The notes beneath the pieces are model-generated. The model ran no database searches and had not been told where the DNA came from. It was given only the letters and a program-made list of their open reading frames with translations. A program made the translations under genes and the position numbers. Positions 1-7,612 of a stretch of DNA of 64,000 nucleotides are shown here, in pieces. Position 1 is the stretch's first letter, and each line of letters begins with the position of its first letter. Source of the DNA: Psychroflexus planctonicus (GTDB lineage: Bacteria; Bacteroidota; Bacteroidia; Flavobacteriales; Flavobacteriaceae); the NCBI RefSeq assembly GCF_014640195.1, contig NZ_BMGM01000008.1, positions 1 to 64,000 of the forward strand. Reading direction: 5' to 3'.

Positions 1-66
1 ACAGAGAAGTTAAGCTCATTTGCGCCGATGGTACTGCATTCCGTGGGAGAGTAGGTCGCCGCCTTC
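1..66 (+). rRNA. rrf: 5S ribosomal RNA, 3' portion
   Basis: The first bases match the conserved 3' half of bacterial 5S rRNA, with the GAAGTTAAGC segment, the CCGATGGTACTGC helix region and a closing GGGAGAGTAGGTCGCCGCC. The 5' part lies outside the window, so an rrn operon presumably ends here. The 3' end is approximate. A strong terminator follows within ten bases. Confidence 0.93.
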
Positions 67-73
67 CTTATAC

Positions 74-115
74 TAAAAGTCCTTTTAGCAATCACGCTGA
101 AAGGACTTTTTTTTT
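74..115 (+). terminator. rrn operon terminator
   Basis: An inverted repeat (AAAAGTCCTTT / AAAGGACTTTT) is separated by a short loop and followed by a long T run. It sits directly after the 5S gene and is a textbook intrinsic terminator for the rRNA operon. Confidence 0.9.
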
Positions 116-239
116 GTTACTTTTTTCTCTTCCTTAAGATACTGATTCATGTTTGAGCGTCTAGTTAAAAAATATTCGCCATCTTTTAAATACTATCAAA
201 GATTACAAAATAGCTTTTAAATACTCACAAACAACAAAA

Positions 240-261
240 GCCCTACTTTTTCAAGTAGAGC
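240..261 (-). terminator. Probable terminator of the hemD-side minus-strand unit
   Basis: A nine-base stem (GCCCTACTT / AAGTAGAGC) lies just beyond the minus-strand stop at 308. The one imperfect pair becomes a G-U wobble in minus-strand RNA but is a mismatch in plus-strand RNA. This favours use by the minus strand, where a short T-rich tail follows. Confidence 0.55.
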
Positions 262-307
262 CATTTTAGCCTATACAATACCCGCTAGCATTAAAACGTG
301 AGTATAT

Positions 308-1048
308 TTATTTGTGTTTTTTGATATATTTTTCTAAAGCCATTGTCATAGATGGTGTCTCTGGAGTAGGAGCTTTTATATTTACATTTAATCCATGGTC
401 TTTTGCTGCTTTGATTGTAGTGTTACCAAACACAGCTATTTTCGTATCTTTTTGTTCAAAATCTGGAAAATTTTCAAACAAAGATTTAATTCCACTTGGA
501 CTAAAGAATACTAATATATCATAAGTAACATCTTTAAGATGAGATAAATCACTTACCACTGTTCTGTATAAAATAGCTCTAGACCAATTGATGCCCAACT
601 TATCAAGCTGTTTAGGAACAGTTGGTTTTAAAACATCTGAAGAAGGCAAAAGAAAAGACTCTGATTTATGCTTTTTAAGAATATCTATTAAATCTTGGAA
701 TGTTCTCTTAGCTACGTAGATCTTTCTTTTTCTGTAAACTACATATTTTTGTAAATAAAACGCAACAGCTTCACTTTGACAAAAATATTTTAATGTATCT
801 GGCACTTCATAGCGCATCTCTTCAGCAATTCTGAAAAAATTATCAACAGCATTTCTACTAGTTAAGATTATTGCAGAAAATTTCTTCAGATCGATTTTTT
901 GTTGACGCACTTCTTTAGTATCAACGCCTTCAACATGAATAAAAGGAATAAAGTCGATTTTTACTTTAAGTTTGTCTTCTAGTTCAGCATAAGGTGAATT
1001 TTCAACTTTGGGTTCAGGTTGTGAAATTAAAATAGTTTTCACTTTCAT
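308..1048 (-). CDS. hemD: Uroporphyrinogen-III synthase
   Basis: The 246-residue protein resembles the HemD family, which closes and isomerises hydroxymethylbilane to uroporphyrinogen III in haem and sirohaem synthesis in the cytoplasm. The two-lobed pattern is visible: an N-terminal ILISQP start, an AIILTSRNAVDNFF segment near residues 58-72, and in the second half LVFFSPSGIKSLFE followed by IAVFGNTTIKAAK, matching the family's conserved S-G and G-T-T-x-A motifs. The family is poorly conserved in sequence, so the call rests on these motifs and on length. It lies 28 bases downstream of a DUF4271 gene on the same strand, a pairing I recall as common in Flavobacteriia. The start is ATG. Confidence 0.85.
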   Translation of the reverse strand: MKVKTILISQPEPKVENSPYAELEDKLKVKIDFIPFIHVEGVDTKEVRQQKIDLKKFSAIILTSRNAVDNFFRIAEEMRYEVPDTLKYFCQSEAVAFYLQKYVVYRKRKIYVAKRTFQDLIDILKKHKSESFLLPSSDVLKPTVPKQLDKLGINWSRAILYRTVVSDLSHLKDVTYDILVFFSPSGIKSLFENFPDFEQKDTKIAVFGNTTIKAAKDHGLNVNIKAPTPETPSMTMALEKYIKKHK

Positions 1049-1076
1049 AGACTAGGATTTAGTACTTTTTAAAGAC

Positions 1077-1721
1077 CTATTTCATATACCATATTAGCAG
1101 AAATATAGGTAATATTTCAAAGCTGCAAATGTACAAAATAAAATAGAACAAATGATTTGATATTAAACTTCTTGATTTTAAATAAAATAATATAATACGT
1201 ATGACGTAAAAGCTAGTCAGTATAACAATAAAAATATTAATATAAAGTTCTGATAAATCTGAATAAACTAGAAGTATGAGAGGAATGTAGCTTAATATAC
1301 TTGCGTAATATAGCAAGCTAAATTTAAAACATAAATATTGGGTAATTATCTTATCAATTTGAAATATGAAGCCTATAAACTTTTGAGTTAAAAATCTAAA
1401 AATAAGATATGATGATATTAAAATCAACACTTTTAGTAATAATTCGAAATTAATTTCGTTTACATTTCCTAAGTAATTTGTATAATAGGTGATAAAAAAG
1501 AGGGCAACACAAAAGCTAGATAAAACAACTAGTAATCCAGAAAAGTAAAAATCACTTTTCGGCGAGCTAAGCACATGTTTAATGTATTGGTTAGACCAGC
1601 CTAATTTGAAAAGATTGGTAAATCTATATGAATTAATTTGCTTTAAAGCAACAATTGCAACAAATACGCCAATTAAAATGTATGTTAGCCAAATGTCTGA
1701 ATTTGAAAATCTTTCAAGCAT
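1077..1721 (-). CDS. DUF4271 family membrane protein
   Basis: This is a 214-residue integral membrane protein with about six hydrophobic segments and basic, aromatic-rich loops (for example KQINSYRFTNLFKLGW), matching the Bacteroidota DUF4271 family. Its function is unknown. The frame extends upstream to a TTG at 1784, but a minus-strand -7 box (CAAATGTA on the plus strand at 1740-1747) lies between that TTG and the ATG at 1721. The upstream codons would therefore not be transcribed from this promoter, and I place the start at 1721. It is followed closely by hemD and probably co-transcribed with it. Confidence 0.82.
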   Translation of the reverse strand: MLERFSNSDIWLTYILIGVFVAIVALKQINSYRFTNLFKLGWSNQYIKHVLSSPKSDFYFSGLLVVLSSFCVALFFITYYTNYLGNVNEINFELLLKVLILISSYLIFRFLTQKFIGFIFQIDKIITQYLCFKFSLLYYASILSYIPLILLVYSDLSELYINIFIVILTSFYVIRIILFYLKSRSLISNHLFYFILYICSFEILPIFLLIWYMK

Positions 1722-1739
1722 TAATCTTCTATATAGCTG

Positions 1740-1747
1740 CAAATGTA
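1740..1747 (-). promoter_or_regulatory. -7 promoter box TACATTTG for the DUF4271-hemD unit
   Basis: Read on the minus strand this is TACATTTG, a perfect match to the Bacteroidota TAnnTTTG box. It lies 18 bases before the ATG at 1721 and decides that start. Confidence 0.6.
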
Positions 1748-1789
1748 AACTATTCAAAAGATTAGTGTAAGACTTTTGTTCCAAAAAGT

Positions 1790-1797
1790 TACCTTTG
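1790..1797 (+). promoter_or_regulatory. -7 promoter box TACCTTTG for the glycosyltransferase unit
   Basis: A perfect TAnnTTTG box. The TTG at 1795-1797 is part of this box, so it cannot be the start codon of a transcript initiated a few bases downstream. The next in-frame initiator is TTG at 1813. Confidence 0.6.
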
Positions 1798-1812
1798 CAA
1801 AAATTTAAAATA

Positions 1813-2541
1813 TTGAACTTAGTTGTTATTCCAACGTATAATGAATACGAAAATATCTCGAAAATAATAAACGGGGTACTTTCAAGATATGAAGACTTTC
1901 ATATCCTTGTAGTGGATGATAACAGTCCAGATGGAACTGGTGAGCTTGTAGAAAAACTAATTGCTGAAAAAGCTAATTTTGAAAGATTACACTTATTAAA
2001 AAGAGCTAAAAAAGAAGGTCTTGGTGTAGCATATATTTCTGGATTTAGATGGGCGCTTCAACGCAACTATGAATATATTTTTGAAATGGATGCAGATTTT
2101 TCACATCATCCAAAAGACCTAAAGCAATTGCTTTCAGCTTGTAGAGATGAAGGGTATGATATGTCTATCGGGTCAAGATATGTTAAAGGAGTAAACGTTG
2201 TGAATTGGCCCATGAAACGCATCTTGATTTCGTGGTTTGCTTCAAAATACGTTAAATTTTTAATGCGTATACCTATTAACGATAGTACCGCAGGCTATGT
2301 TTGCTACCGTAAAGAAGTTCTTGAAAAAATTAATCTAGATAAAATTCAATTTATAGGTTATGCCTTTCAAATAGAAATGAAATTTAAAGCTTTGGCCTTA
2401 GGTTTTCAATTAAAGGAAGTTCCTGTTATATTTACCGAACGAAAACATGGCAAATCAAAAATGGATGGAAGAATTATTTATGAAGCTGTTTTTGGTGTTA
2501 TAAAATTGAAATTGAAAAGTATATTTGGAAAAATACAATGA
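1813..2541 (+). CDS. Polyprenol monophosphomannose synthase-like family 2 glycosyltransferase
   Basis: The protein has a GT-A family 2 fold with a nucleotide-sugar binding start (LVVIPTYNEYENI), the DDNSPDGTG motif, an acidic metal-binding EMDADFSHHP and a later IGSRYVKG, all typical of dolichyl/polyprenyl-phosphate mannosyl (or glucosyl) transferases. It would transfer a sugar from a nucleotide donor to polyprenyl phosphate at the inner face of the cytoplasmic membrane. No C-terminal membrane domain is present, as in the short soluble DPM1-like class. The start is uncertain: the upstream TTG at 1795 sits inside the -7 promoter box, so I use TTG at 1813, giving 242 residues. The stop overlaps the ATG of the next gene (ATGA), so the two are translationally coupled. 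Confidence 0.85.
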   Translation: MNLVVIPTYNEYENISKIINGVLSRYEDFHILVVDDNSPDGTGELVEKLIAEKANFERLHLLKRAKKEGLGVAYISGFRWALQRNYEYIFEMDADFSHHPKDLKQLLSACRDEGYDMSIGSRYVKGVNVVNWPMKRILISWFASKYVKFLMRIPINDSTAGYVCYRKEVLEKINLDKIQFIGYAFQIEMKFKALALGFQLKEVPVIFTERKHGKSKMDGRIIYEAVFGVIKLKLKSIFGKIQ

Positions 2542-3887
2542 AAACATTAATTAAAAATGCTAAAATAGTCAACGAAAATAAAATTTTTGAAGGTGACGTC
2601 TATATTGAAAATGAAATGATAAAAGAAGTTTCAGAATCAATAAGCTTGAAATCTAATACAGTAAAAGTAATTGATGCTGAAGGAAAATACCTTTTACCAG
2701 GTTTAATCGATGATCAAGTTCATTTTAGAGAACCCGGATTAACGCACAAAGAAACTATAAAAACTGGATCTATTGCTGCCGCTGCTGGCGGAATTACTTC
2801 TTTTATAGAAATGCCCAATACACAACCACCAGCAACCACCTTAAATTTGCTAGAAGAAAAATTTGACATTGCTCAAATAGATTCCTTGGTAAATTTTTCA
2901 TTTATGTTTGGTGGCACAAATGCAAATTTATCTGAAATTAAAAAGATAAATCCAAAAGAAATTGCTGGTTTAAAGTTGTTTTTAGGTTCTTCAACAGGAA
3001 ATATGCTGGTTGATGATGAAAAAGCTTTAGAAGAAATTTTTAAAAATTCACCTGTAATTATTTCTACTCATTGTGAAGATGAAGATACCATTAGAAAAAA
3101 CACACAAGCTTATATCGAAAAATATGGTGAAGACAATATTCCAATTGAAGCTCATCCAGAAATTAGAAGCGAAGAAGCCTGTTATTTATCATCGTCTAAA
3201 GCCATAAAATTAGCCAAGAAAACAGGAGCGAGATTGCATGTTTTTCACCTTTCTACAGCAAAAGAATTAGCGCAGTTTTCAAATAAAAAACCTTTAAAAA
3301 ATAAAAAAATAACAGCAGAAGTCTGTATACATCATTTATGGTTTAATGATAGTGATTACGCAGAAAAGGGAACGAAGATTAAATGGAATCCAGCAGTTAA
3401 AACTAAAAAAGACCAAGATGCTTTGCTGAAAGCTTTAAACGAAGATTTTATTGATGTCCTTGCTACTGACCACGCTCCACACACTATAGACGAAAAAAAT
3501 AACCCCTACTTAAAAGCACCAAGTGGTGGCCCACTTGTACAACATGCGTTGGTTGCTTTATTAGAAATGTATCATCAACGGAAAATTACGCTAACCAAAA
3601 TTGTAGAAAAAGCTTGCCACAATCCTGCAATTTTGTTTGAAATAAATAAACGCGGATATATAAGAGAAGGATATTTCGCAGATTTGGTTCTAGTAGATTT
3701 AAATGCACCTTGGACCGTTCAAAAAGAAAATATTTATAGCAAGTGTGGCTGGTCTCCTTTTGAAGGAAACACATTTCGATCTCGTGTAACACATACTTTT
3801 GTCAATGGAAATTTAGTGTATGAAAACTTTAATTTTCCTAAATTAGATAAAAACTATAAGGCAAAACGGCTTACATTCAATAGATAA
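2538..3887 (+). CDS. pyrC: Dihydroorotase (Bacteroidota type)
   Basis: This 449-residue cyclic amidohydrolase catalyses ring closure of carbamoyl aspartate to dihydroorotate in pyrimidine synthesis. Visible motifs are LLPGLIDDQVHFREPGLTHK (residues 52-71), GLKLFLGSSTGNML, a metal-site STHCED, HVFHLSTAKE and the catalytic LATDHAPHT. The first histidine of the usual D-x-H-x-H metal motif is glutamine here (Q60, then H62). I recall the same DDQVHFRE form in other Bacteroidota dihydroorotases, so it is probably lineage-typical rather than inactivating. The start overlaps the glycosyltransferase stop, and a DUF4296 lipoprotein gene follows two bases later. Confidence 0.88.
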   Translation: MKTLIKNAKIVNENKIFEGDVYIENEMIKEVSESISLKSNTVKVIDAEGKYLLPGLIDDQVHFREPGLTHKETIKTGSIAAAAGGITSFIEMPNTQPPATTLNLLEEKFDIAQIDSLVNFSFMFGGTNANLSEIKKINPKEIAGLKLFLGSSTGNMLVDDEKALEEIFKNSPVIISTHCEDEDTIRKNTQAYIEKYGEDNIPIEAHPEIRSEEACYLSSSKAIKLAKKTGARLHVFHLSTAKELAQFSNKKPLKNKKITAEVCIHHLWFNDSDYAEKGTKIKWNPAVKTKKDQDALLKALNEDFIDVLATDHAPHTIDEKNNPYLKAPSGGPLVQHALVALLEMYHQRKITLTKIVEKACHNPAILFEINKRGYIREGYFADLVLVDLNAPWTVQKENIYSKCGWSPFEGNTFRSRVTHTFVNGNLVYENFNFPKLDKNYKAKRLTFNR

Positions 3888-3889
3888 TA

Positions 3890-4309
3890 ATGTTTAGAAA
3901 TATACTCATCATTTTCATCCTGTTAGTTTTTGGATCTTGCCAAGATGTACAACTTGCTCAAAAACCAAACAACTTACTTAGTCCAGAAGAAATGGAGAAT
4001 GTCTTAACAGATATGGTTCTTTTAGATGCTATGATTAGTGTAAATAATTTTAGAATAGATAAACATAAAATTGATGTTCGTAATTTTGTCTTTGATAAAT
4101 ATGAAATCGATAGTTTAACGCTATCAAAAAATATTGAATACTACAACGAGCAATATGAAGTTAATACTGAAATATATAAAAATGTAAAGACCAAAATTGA
4201 AGAGTTAAAACTACGAGTTGAAAATGATAAAAAGCTTCAAGATAGTATAGAACGAGTTAAAAAAGAAGCCAAAAGATCTACCGATACTTTGTTGAAAAGG
4301 AACAGATAA
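3890..4309 (+). CDS. DUF4296 family lipoprotein
   Basis: The 139-residue protein begins with a lipoprotein signal (hydrophobic IIFILLVFG followed by the lipobox SC), so it is likely anchored in the periplasm or outer membrane. The rest is a mostly helical domain with the MENVLTDMVLLDAM segment of the Bacteroidota DUF4296 family, ending in a charged helix with likely coiled-coil character (about residues 90-135). Function is unknown. It is the last gene of a tight three-gene unit after the glycosyltransferase and dihydroorotase genes. Confidence 0.8.
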   Translation: MFRNILIIFILLVFGSCQDVQLAQKPNNLLSPEEMENVLTDMVLLDAMISVNNFRIDKHKIDVRNFVFDKYEIDSLTLSKNIEYYNEQYEVNTEIYKNVKTKIEELKLRVENDKKLQDSIERVKKEAKRSTDTLLKRNR

Positions 4310-4312
4310 AAT

Positions 4313-5323
4313 CTACTTTTTATAGTCTTTACAACATTCTTTTATTACTTTTTTTATGGGTGTAAATGCTAAACTTAATTCGGTTTTTATTTTTTCATTG
4401 CTGTAGGCTCTATCTTCCAATAAAGTTGGAATAACATCAAAGCTTAGCTTCCTTTTTTTTCGAGTTAACAAACCAATAACTACATCAAAAAACCAATACA
4501 AATAGAGCATCCATTTTTTTAGTGTAATTTTTGGTTGCTGTACACCAAGATTTTTGGCTATTTCTATTTGTACTTCACTCATTTTTAAATTTTCACTAAC
4601 AAGAATAAAACGTTGATTTTTAACTTTGCTTTCCATCCCAACCAACATTGCATCAACTACATCTTGTACTCCTATAAATCCAGTTTGTTTATTTATTTTA
4701 AAAGGAAAACCATTTGCAGCTTGTTTAAATAGTTCACCTGAGCCATCTTCATAGAAGCCTTGGCCTAAAATTACACCAGGGTTTATAACAAGTACATCTA
4801 AGCCTTCCTGGGAACCACGCCAAGCTTCCATCTCACCACCATACTTTGCTATACTATAATAACTAGAATTATTTAAATTTTCTCGATAAGAATCTTCATT
4901 TACAATGCCATTGTCTTTGCTTTTTCCTAAGGTAGCAATAGAACTTACATGGCAAAATTTATTTACATTGTACTCTATAGCTAGGTTAACAACATTGGCT
5001 GTGCCTTCAATATTTACTTTTCTTAAAATACTTCGCATAGAAGGGCTATTGCTTATTAAACCAGCGCAATGGTAAACAAATTCAATATTTTTAAATGCTT
5101 TTTCTAGCTCAGGAATTTCCAGAATATCTGCTTTTTGCCATTCAATATCTAGTGCTAAATCGGCAATTTTTTTACCATAAACCCGATCAATTATAGCTAT
5201 GCTAAAATCTTTTTTTTCTGAAGACCTAAAAATTCCCCGAATTTGACTAGGTTTCGTTTTTTCTAGCAATTTTGCTAACAAATGAGTGCCTACTAAACCA
5301 GTAGTTCCTGTAATTAAAATCAT
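4313..5323 (-). CDS. NAD-dependent epimerase/dehydratase family protein
   Basis: This is an extended short-chain dehydrogenase of 336 residues. The N-terminal Rossmann motif TGTTGLVGTHLL, a DILEIPELEKAF segment in the acidic-loop position, and the catalytic YxxxK in YYSIAKYGGE are all visible, and the serine before it (SSIATLG) completes the active site. The substrate cannot be read from sequence. Related bacterial proteins act on nucleotide sugars, sterol-like or dihydroflavonol-like substrates. It converges with the DUF4296 gene and is divergent from tyrS. Confidence 0.82.
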   Translation of the reverse strand: MILITGTTGLVGTHLLAKLLEKTKPSQIRGIFRSSEKKDFSIAIIDRVYGKKIADLALDIEWQKADILEIPELEKAFKNIEFVYHCAGLISNSPSMRSILRKVNIEGTANVVNLAIEYNVNKFCHVSSIATLGKSKDNGIVNEDSYRENLNNSSYYSIAKYGGEMEAWRGSQEGLDVLVINPGVILGQGFYEDGSGELFKQAANGFPFKINKQTGFIGVQDVVDAMLVGMESKVKNQRFILVSENLKMSEVQIEIAKNLGVQQPKITLKKWMLYLYWFFDVVIGLLTRKKRKLSFDVIPTLLEDRAYSNEKIKTELSLAFTPIKKVIKECCKDYKK

Positions 5324-5370
5324 TCTGTAAATATAATTAATTCACCACCCTGAAAGAACAAGCTTTATAA

Positions 5371-5378
5371 TATCTTTG
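5371..5378 (+). promoter_or_regulatory. -7 promoter box TATCTTTG of tyrS
   Basis: A perfect TAnnTTTG box. Its final TTG (5376-5378) opens the longest frame of tyrS but cannot be translated from a transcript starting just after it. The ATG at 5397 is the first usable start and leaves a leader of roughly 15 bases. Confidence 0.65.
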
Positions 5379-5396
5379 CACGAAAATTTGAAATCG

Positions 5397-6689
5397 ATGA
5401 AAAAAGATTTTTTTGAAGAAGTAAACTGGCGTGGAATGGTTCACGATGTAATGCCCGGATTACAAGAACATTTAAATGAAAATATGCGAACTGCCTATGT
5501 TGGTATTGACCCAACAGCAGACTCTTTACATATAGGTCACTTAGTTGGGGTTATGCTTTTGAAGCATTTTCAACTTTCGGGACACAAACCCATAGCTTTA
5601 ATAGGCGGTGCAACAGGAATGATTGGCGATCCATCTGGGAAATCTAAAGAACGTAATTTGTTAGATGAAGAAATCTTACAGCACAACCAAAATCAAATTA
5701 AAAATCAATTACAGAAGTTTTTAGATTTCAATGCTGAAAATAATGCTGCCTTAGTAGTTAATAATTACGACTGGATGAAAGATTTCAGTTTTATTGATTT
5801 TATTCGTGATATTGGTAAGCACATTACAGTAAATTATATGATGGCTAAAGATTCAGTTAAGAAAAGACTTTCTTCAGAATCTACCGAAGGTATGAGCTTC
5901 ACAGAATTCACCTACCAATTAGTGCAAGGCTATGATTTTGTTCATTTAAACCAAACCCAAAAATGTACTTTACAAATGGGTGGAAGCGATCAGTGGGGAA
6001 ATATTACAACTGGAACAGAAATGCTTCGGAAAATACACAACCAAAAAGCATTCGCTTTAACTTGCCCGTTAATAACCAAGGCAGACGGAACAAAATTTGG
6101 TAAAACCGAAGGTGGTAATATTTGGCTTGACCCTAATCGAACTTCACCCTATAAATTTTACCAATATTGGTTGAATGTTTCAGATGAAGATGCTGCCAAA
6201 TTCATTAAAATATTTACGCTTTTAGATAAAAAACAAGTTTCAGATTTAATAAGCGAACACAATGAAGAGCCGCATTTAAGGAAGTTGCAGAATGTTTTAG
6301 CAGAAGAAGTAACTTTAATGGTTCACTCTAAGGAAGCTTTAGATAATGCTAAAGATGCATCTAAGGTGTTGTTTGGAAAAAGTACATCTAAGGATATTGA
6401 AGCTTTAGATGAAAATACATTTTTAGAAATTTTTGAAGGAATACCGCAAGCTAAAATTTCCAAATCTGAATTTGCTCAAGGAATTGACATGGTAGGTGCA
6501 CTAGCTGCAAAAACTTCTTTTTTGCCATCCAATTCAGAAGCAATTCGAGCGCTAAAAGCCAATTCTATTTCAGTAAACAAGAATAAAGTTACACAAGATT
6601 ATAACTTATCAGATACCGACTTGCTAAACCAGAAGTATGTTTTAATAAATAAAGGAAAGAAAAATACGTACTTAATTATAGTAGAATAA
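5397..6689 (+). CDS. tyrS: Tyrosyl-tRNA synthetase
   Basis: This class I aminoacyl-tRNA synthetase charges tRNA-Tyr with tyrosine. The 430-residue protein shows the HIGH signature (HIGH at 45-48), the tyrosine-binding GGSDQWGNI segment, the KMSKS-equivalent KFGKT and a C-terminal S4-like RNA-binding domain over roughly the last 75 residues ([18 protein letters not shown]). Its length fits bacterial TyrS. The start was moved to ATG 5397 because the upstream TTG lies in the promoter box. It is transcribed alone. Confidence 0.97.
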   Translation: MKKDFFEEVNWRGMVHDVMPGLQEHLNENMRTAYVGIDPTADSLHIGHLVGVMLLKHFQLSGHKPIALIGGATGMIGDPSGKSKERNLLDEEILQHNQNQIKNQLQKFLDFNAENNAALVVNNYDWMKDFSFIDFIRDIGKHITVNYMMAKDSVKKRLSSESTEGMSFTEFTYQLVQGYDFVHLNQTQKCTLQMGGSDQWGNITTGTEMLRKIHNQKAFALTCPLITKADGTKFGKTEGGNIWLDPNRTSPYKFYQYWLNVSDEDAAKFIKIFTLLDKKQVSDLISEHNEEPHLRKLQNVLAEEVTLMVHSKEALDNAKDASKVLFGKSTSKDIEALDENTFLEIFEGIPQAKISKSEFAQGIDMVGALAAKTSFLPSNSEAIRALKANSISVNKNKVTQDYNLSDTDLLNQKYVLINKGKKNTYLIIVE

Positions 6690-6704
6690 AGCAAGGGATT
6701 CTTA

Positions 6705-6778
6705 TAAAAACAAAAGCCCAAACTATAAAGTTTGGGCTTTTGCATTAACTAACCAATCTATATGAAAAATTCATATGC
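6705..6778 (-). ncRNA. Candidate small RNA 1 (tandem pair)
   Basis: On the minus strand a perfect -7 box (TATATTTG) is followed by about 74 bases ending in a terminator with U5. The predicted RNA has a first hairpin (ATATGAA-loop-TTCATAT, plus-strand 6760-6776), a conserved single-stranded TAGATTGGTTAG, then the terminator hairpin with a perfect 13-base stem (6711-6723 / 6730-6742). The promoter, first hairpin and linker closely match candidate RNA 2. Single-base length differences between the copies break any shared reading frame, which argues for RNA rather than peptide conservation. Ends are inferred. The terminator hairpin may also serve tyrS from the other strand. Confidence 0.6.
6711..6742 (-). 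terminator. Terminator of candidate small RNA 1; possibly bidirectional with tyrS
   Basis: A perfect 13-base stem (CAAAAGCCCAAAC with its complement) has a six-base loop. On the minus strand it runs into GTTTTTATAAG, while the plus side has only the four T of the arm. It therefore fits minus-strand termination better, though it lies 21 bases after the tyrS stop. Confidence 0.75.
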
Positions 6779-6780
6779 TG

Positions 6781-6788
6781 CAAATATA
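6781..6788 (-). promoter_or_regulatory. -7 promoter box TATATTTG of candidate small RNA 1
   Basis: A perfect TAnnTTTG on the minus strand, with no protein gene downstream before the terminator at 6711-6742. Confidence 0.6.
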
Positions 6789-6853
6789 GTTTTAATGTTG
6801 TTCTGTTTGTAATAAGTGGGGTTAAAATACCTATAATGTTATATAAAAGTACC

Positions 6854-6921
6854 TAAAAAAAGAAAGCTCTGAACGAGCGTTCAGAGCTTTCTAACCAATC
6901 TATTATGAAAAACTTCATCCA
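6854..6921 (-). ncRNA. Candidate small RNA 2 (tandem pair)
   Basis: The unit has the same organisation as candidate RNA 1. A minus-strand TATATTTG box is followed by an ATGAA-loop-TTCAT hairpin, the shared TAGATTGGTTAG linker and a terminator with a stem of at least 13 bases and U7. A TTG lies exactly 19 bases upstream of the -7 box, the expected -33 element and spacing for Bacteroidota sigma factor. A 21-codon ATG frame exists in this copy only and is not preserved in copy 1. The predicted length is about 68 bases. I do not recognise the family. Confidence 0.65.
6861..6892 (-). terminator. Terminator of candidate small RNA 2
   Basis: A perfect stem (AGAAAGCTCTGAAC with its complement) closes a tight GC-rich loop. 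On the minus strand seven T follow, while on the plus strand there is no T run. It is therefore a minus-strand terminator with no protein gene of its own. Confidence 0.85.
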
Positions 6922-6924
6922 CTA

Positions 6925-6932
6925 CAAATATA
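6925..6932 (-). promoter_or_regulatory. -7 promoter box TATATTTG of candidate small RNA 2
   Basis: A perfect TAnnTTTG on the minus strand with TTG 19 bases upstream, matching the -33/-7 layout of the phylum. Confidence 0.65.
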
Positions 6933-7001
6933 AAACTGATTTTGAATTTACCAACATGATGACTGTTAAACAAAAGTTAAAAATAAATTCCATTTAAAAA
7001 A

Positions 7002-7031
7002 ATAAGCTTCAAATATTAGTTTGAAGCTTAT
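7002..7031 (-). terminator. Terminator of the CBM48 gene
   Basis: A perfect 12-base stem (ATAAGCTTCAAA with its complement) has a six-base loop. It is followed on the minus strand by a run of T, and lies about 85 bases past the minus-strand stop at 7117. Confidence 0.75.
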
Positions 7032-7116
7032 AAATCATATTGTTATATAAATTTATTCTTTTGTAAAAATCTGATATTTGTTTCAACTAATCCCGAGTTG
7101 AATACCTAGCTAAATA

Positions 7117-7410
7117 TTATAAAACAAGTATGCTATTTTCTGTTGCATATTCATTAAATACTTTTGCATCTGCTTCATCATCGTTAGCCCAGTGCCCATC
7201 AATTATGTATTTAAATTCGTATTCTTTGTCCTTTTCAAGATTAATAGATCCTTTAAAGACACCATTTTTTAACTTTCTTAATTCAAAGCTGTTTTCATTC
7301 CAATTGTTAAAATCTCCAGCAACTACTACTTTCTCAGCTTCTCGTTGAGTAACATGAAAAGTTACTTTACAAATTGGTTTTGTCTTTAAATATTGTTTTT
7401 TAATTGCCAT
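7117..7410 (-). CDS. Stand-alone CBM48 / AMPK-type glycogen-binding domain protein
   Basis: The 97-residue protein is essentially one isoamylase N-terminal early-set domain (CBM48). Visible family features are VTFHVTQ, the sugar-contacting GDFNNWN, a K-G-V-F-K-G-S strand, and YEFKYIIDGHWANDDEAD with its conserved Y-I-I-D-G-x-W. Such domains bind alpha-glucans and are normally attached to branching or debranching enzymes. Here the domain is alone and no glycogen gene is nearby, so its partner is unknown. It has its own terminator and is probably monocistronic. Confidence 0.85.
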   Translation of the reverse strand: MAIKKQYLKTKPICKVTFHVTQREAEKVVVAGDFNNWNENSFELRKLKNGVFKGSINLEKDKEYEFKYIIDGHWANDDEADAKVFNEYATENSILVL

Positions 7411-7612
7411 AATTTTTGGTGTTTAATTACGACACAAAAATAAATCTATAAATCACTAAAACAAACAAAATAAATAACTTAGCTTAATTTTTATGAAATT
7501 AAAAACAATATGCATTTAGGATTGAATTAAAGGAAATACGAAAACGTTATACCAATTGTACTTAGTAATCAATTAGCAAAATAATTATTTTCAAAAATCT
7601 ATTTTTCTAAAT

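Larger units (their letters stand above)
6690..7116. other. Intergenic region with three minus-strand terminators and two -7 boxes
   Basis: No protein gene is supported in these 427 bases. They hold two related promoter-plus-hairpin units on the minus strand (6705-6788 and 6854-6932), described separately as candidate small RNAs. A third hairpin at 7002-7031 serves the CBM48 gene. Confidence 0.8.

Noticed and set aside
6765-6990. Short plus-strand peptides beginning MKN in the intergenic region after tyrS
   Set aside because: Two plus-strand ATGAAAAA starts follow a shared CTAACCAATCTAT sequence, but the encoded peptides diverge at once and have no plus-strand promoter. The minus-strand promoter, hairpin and terminator order explains the conservation better.
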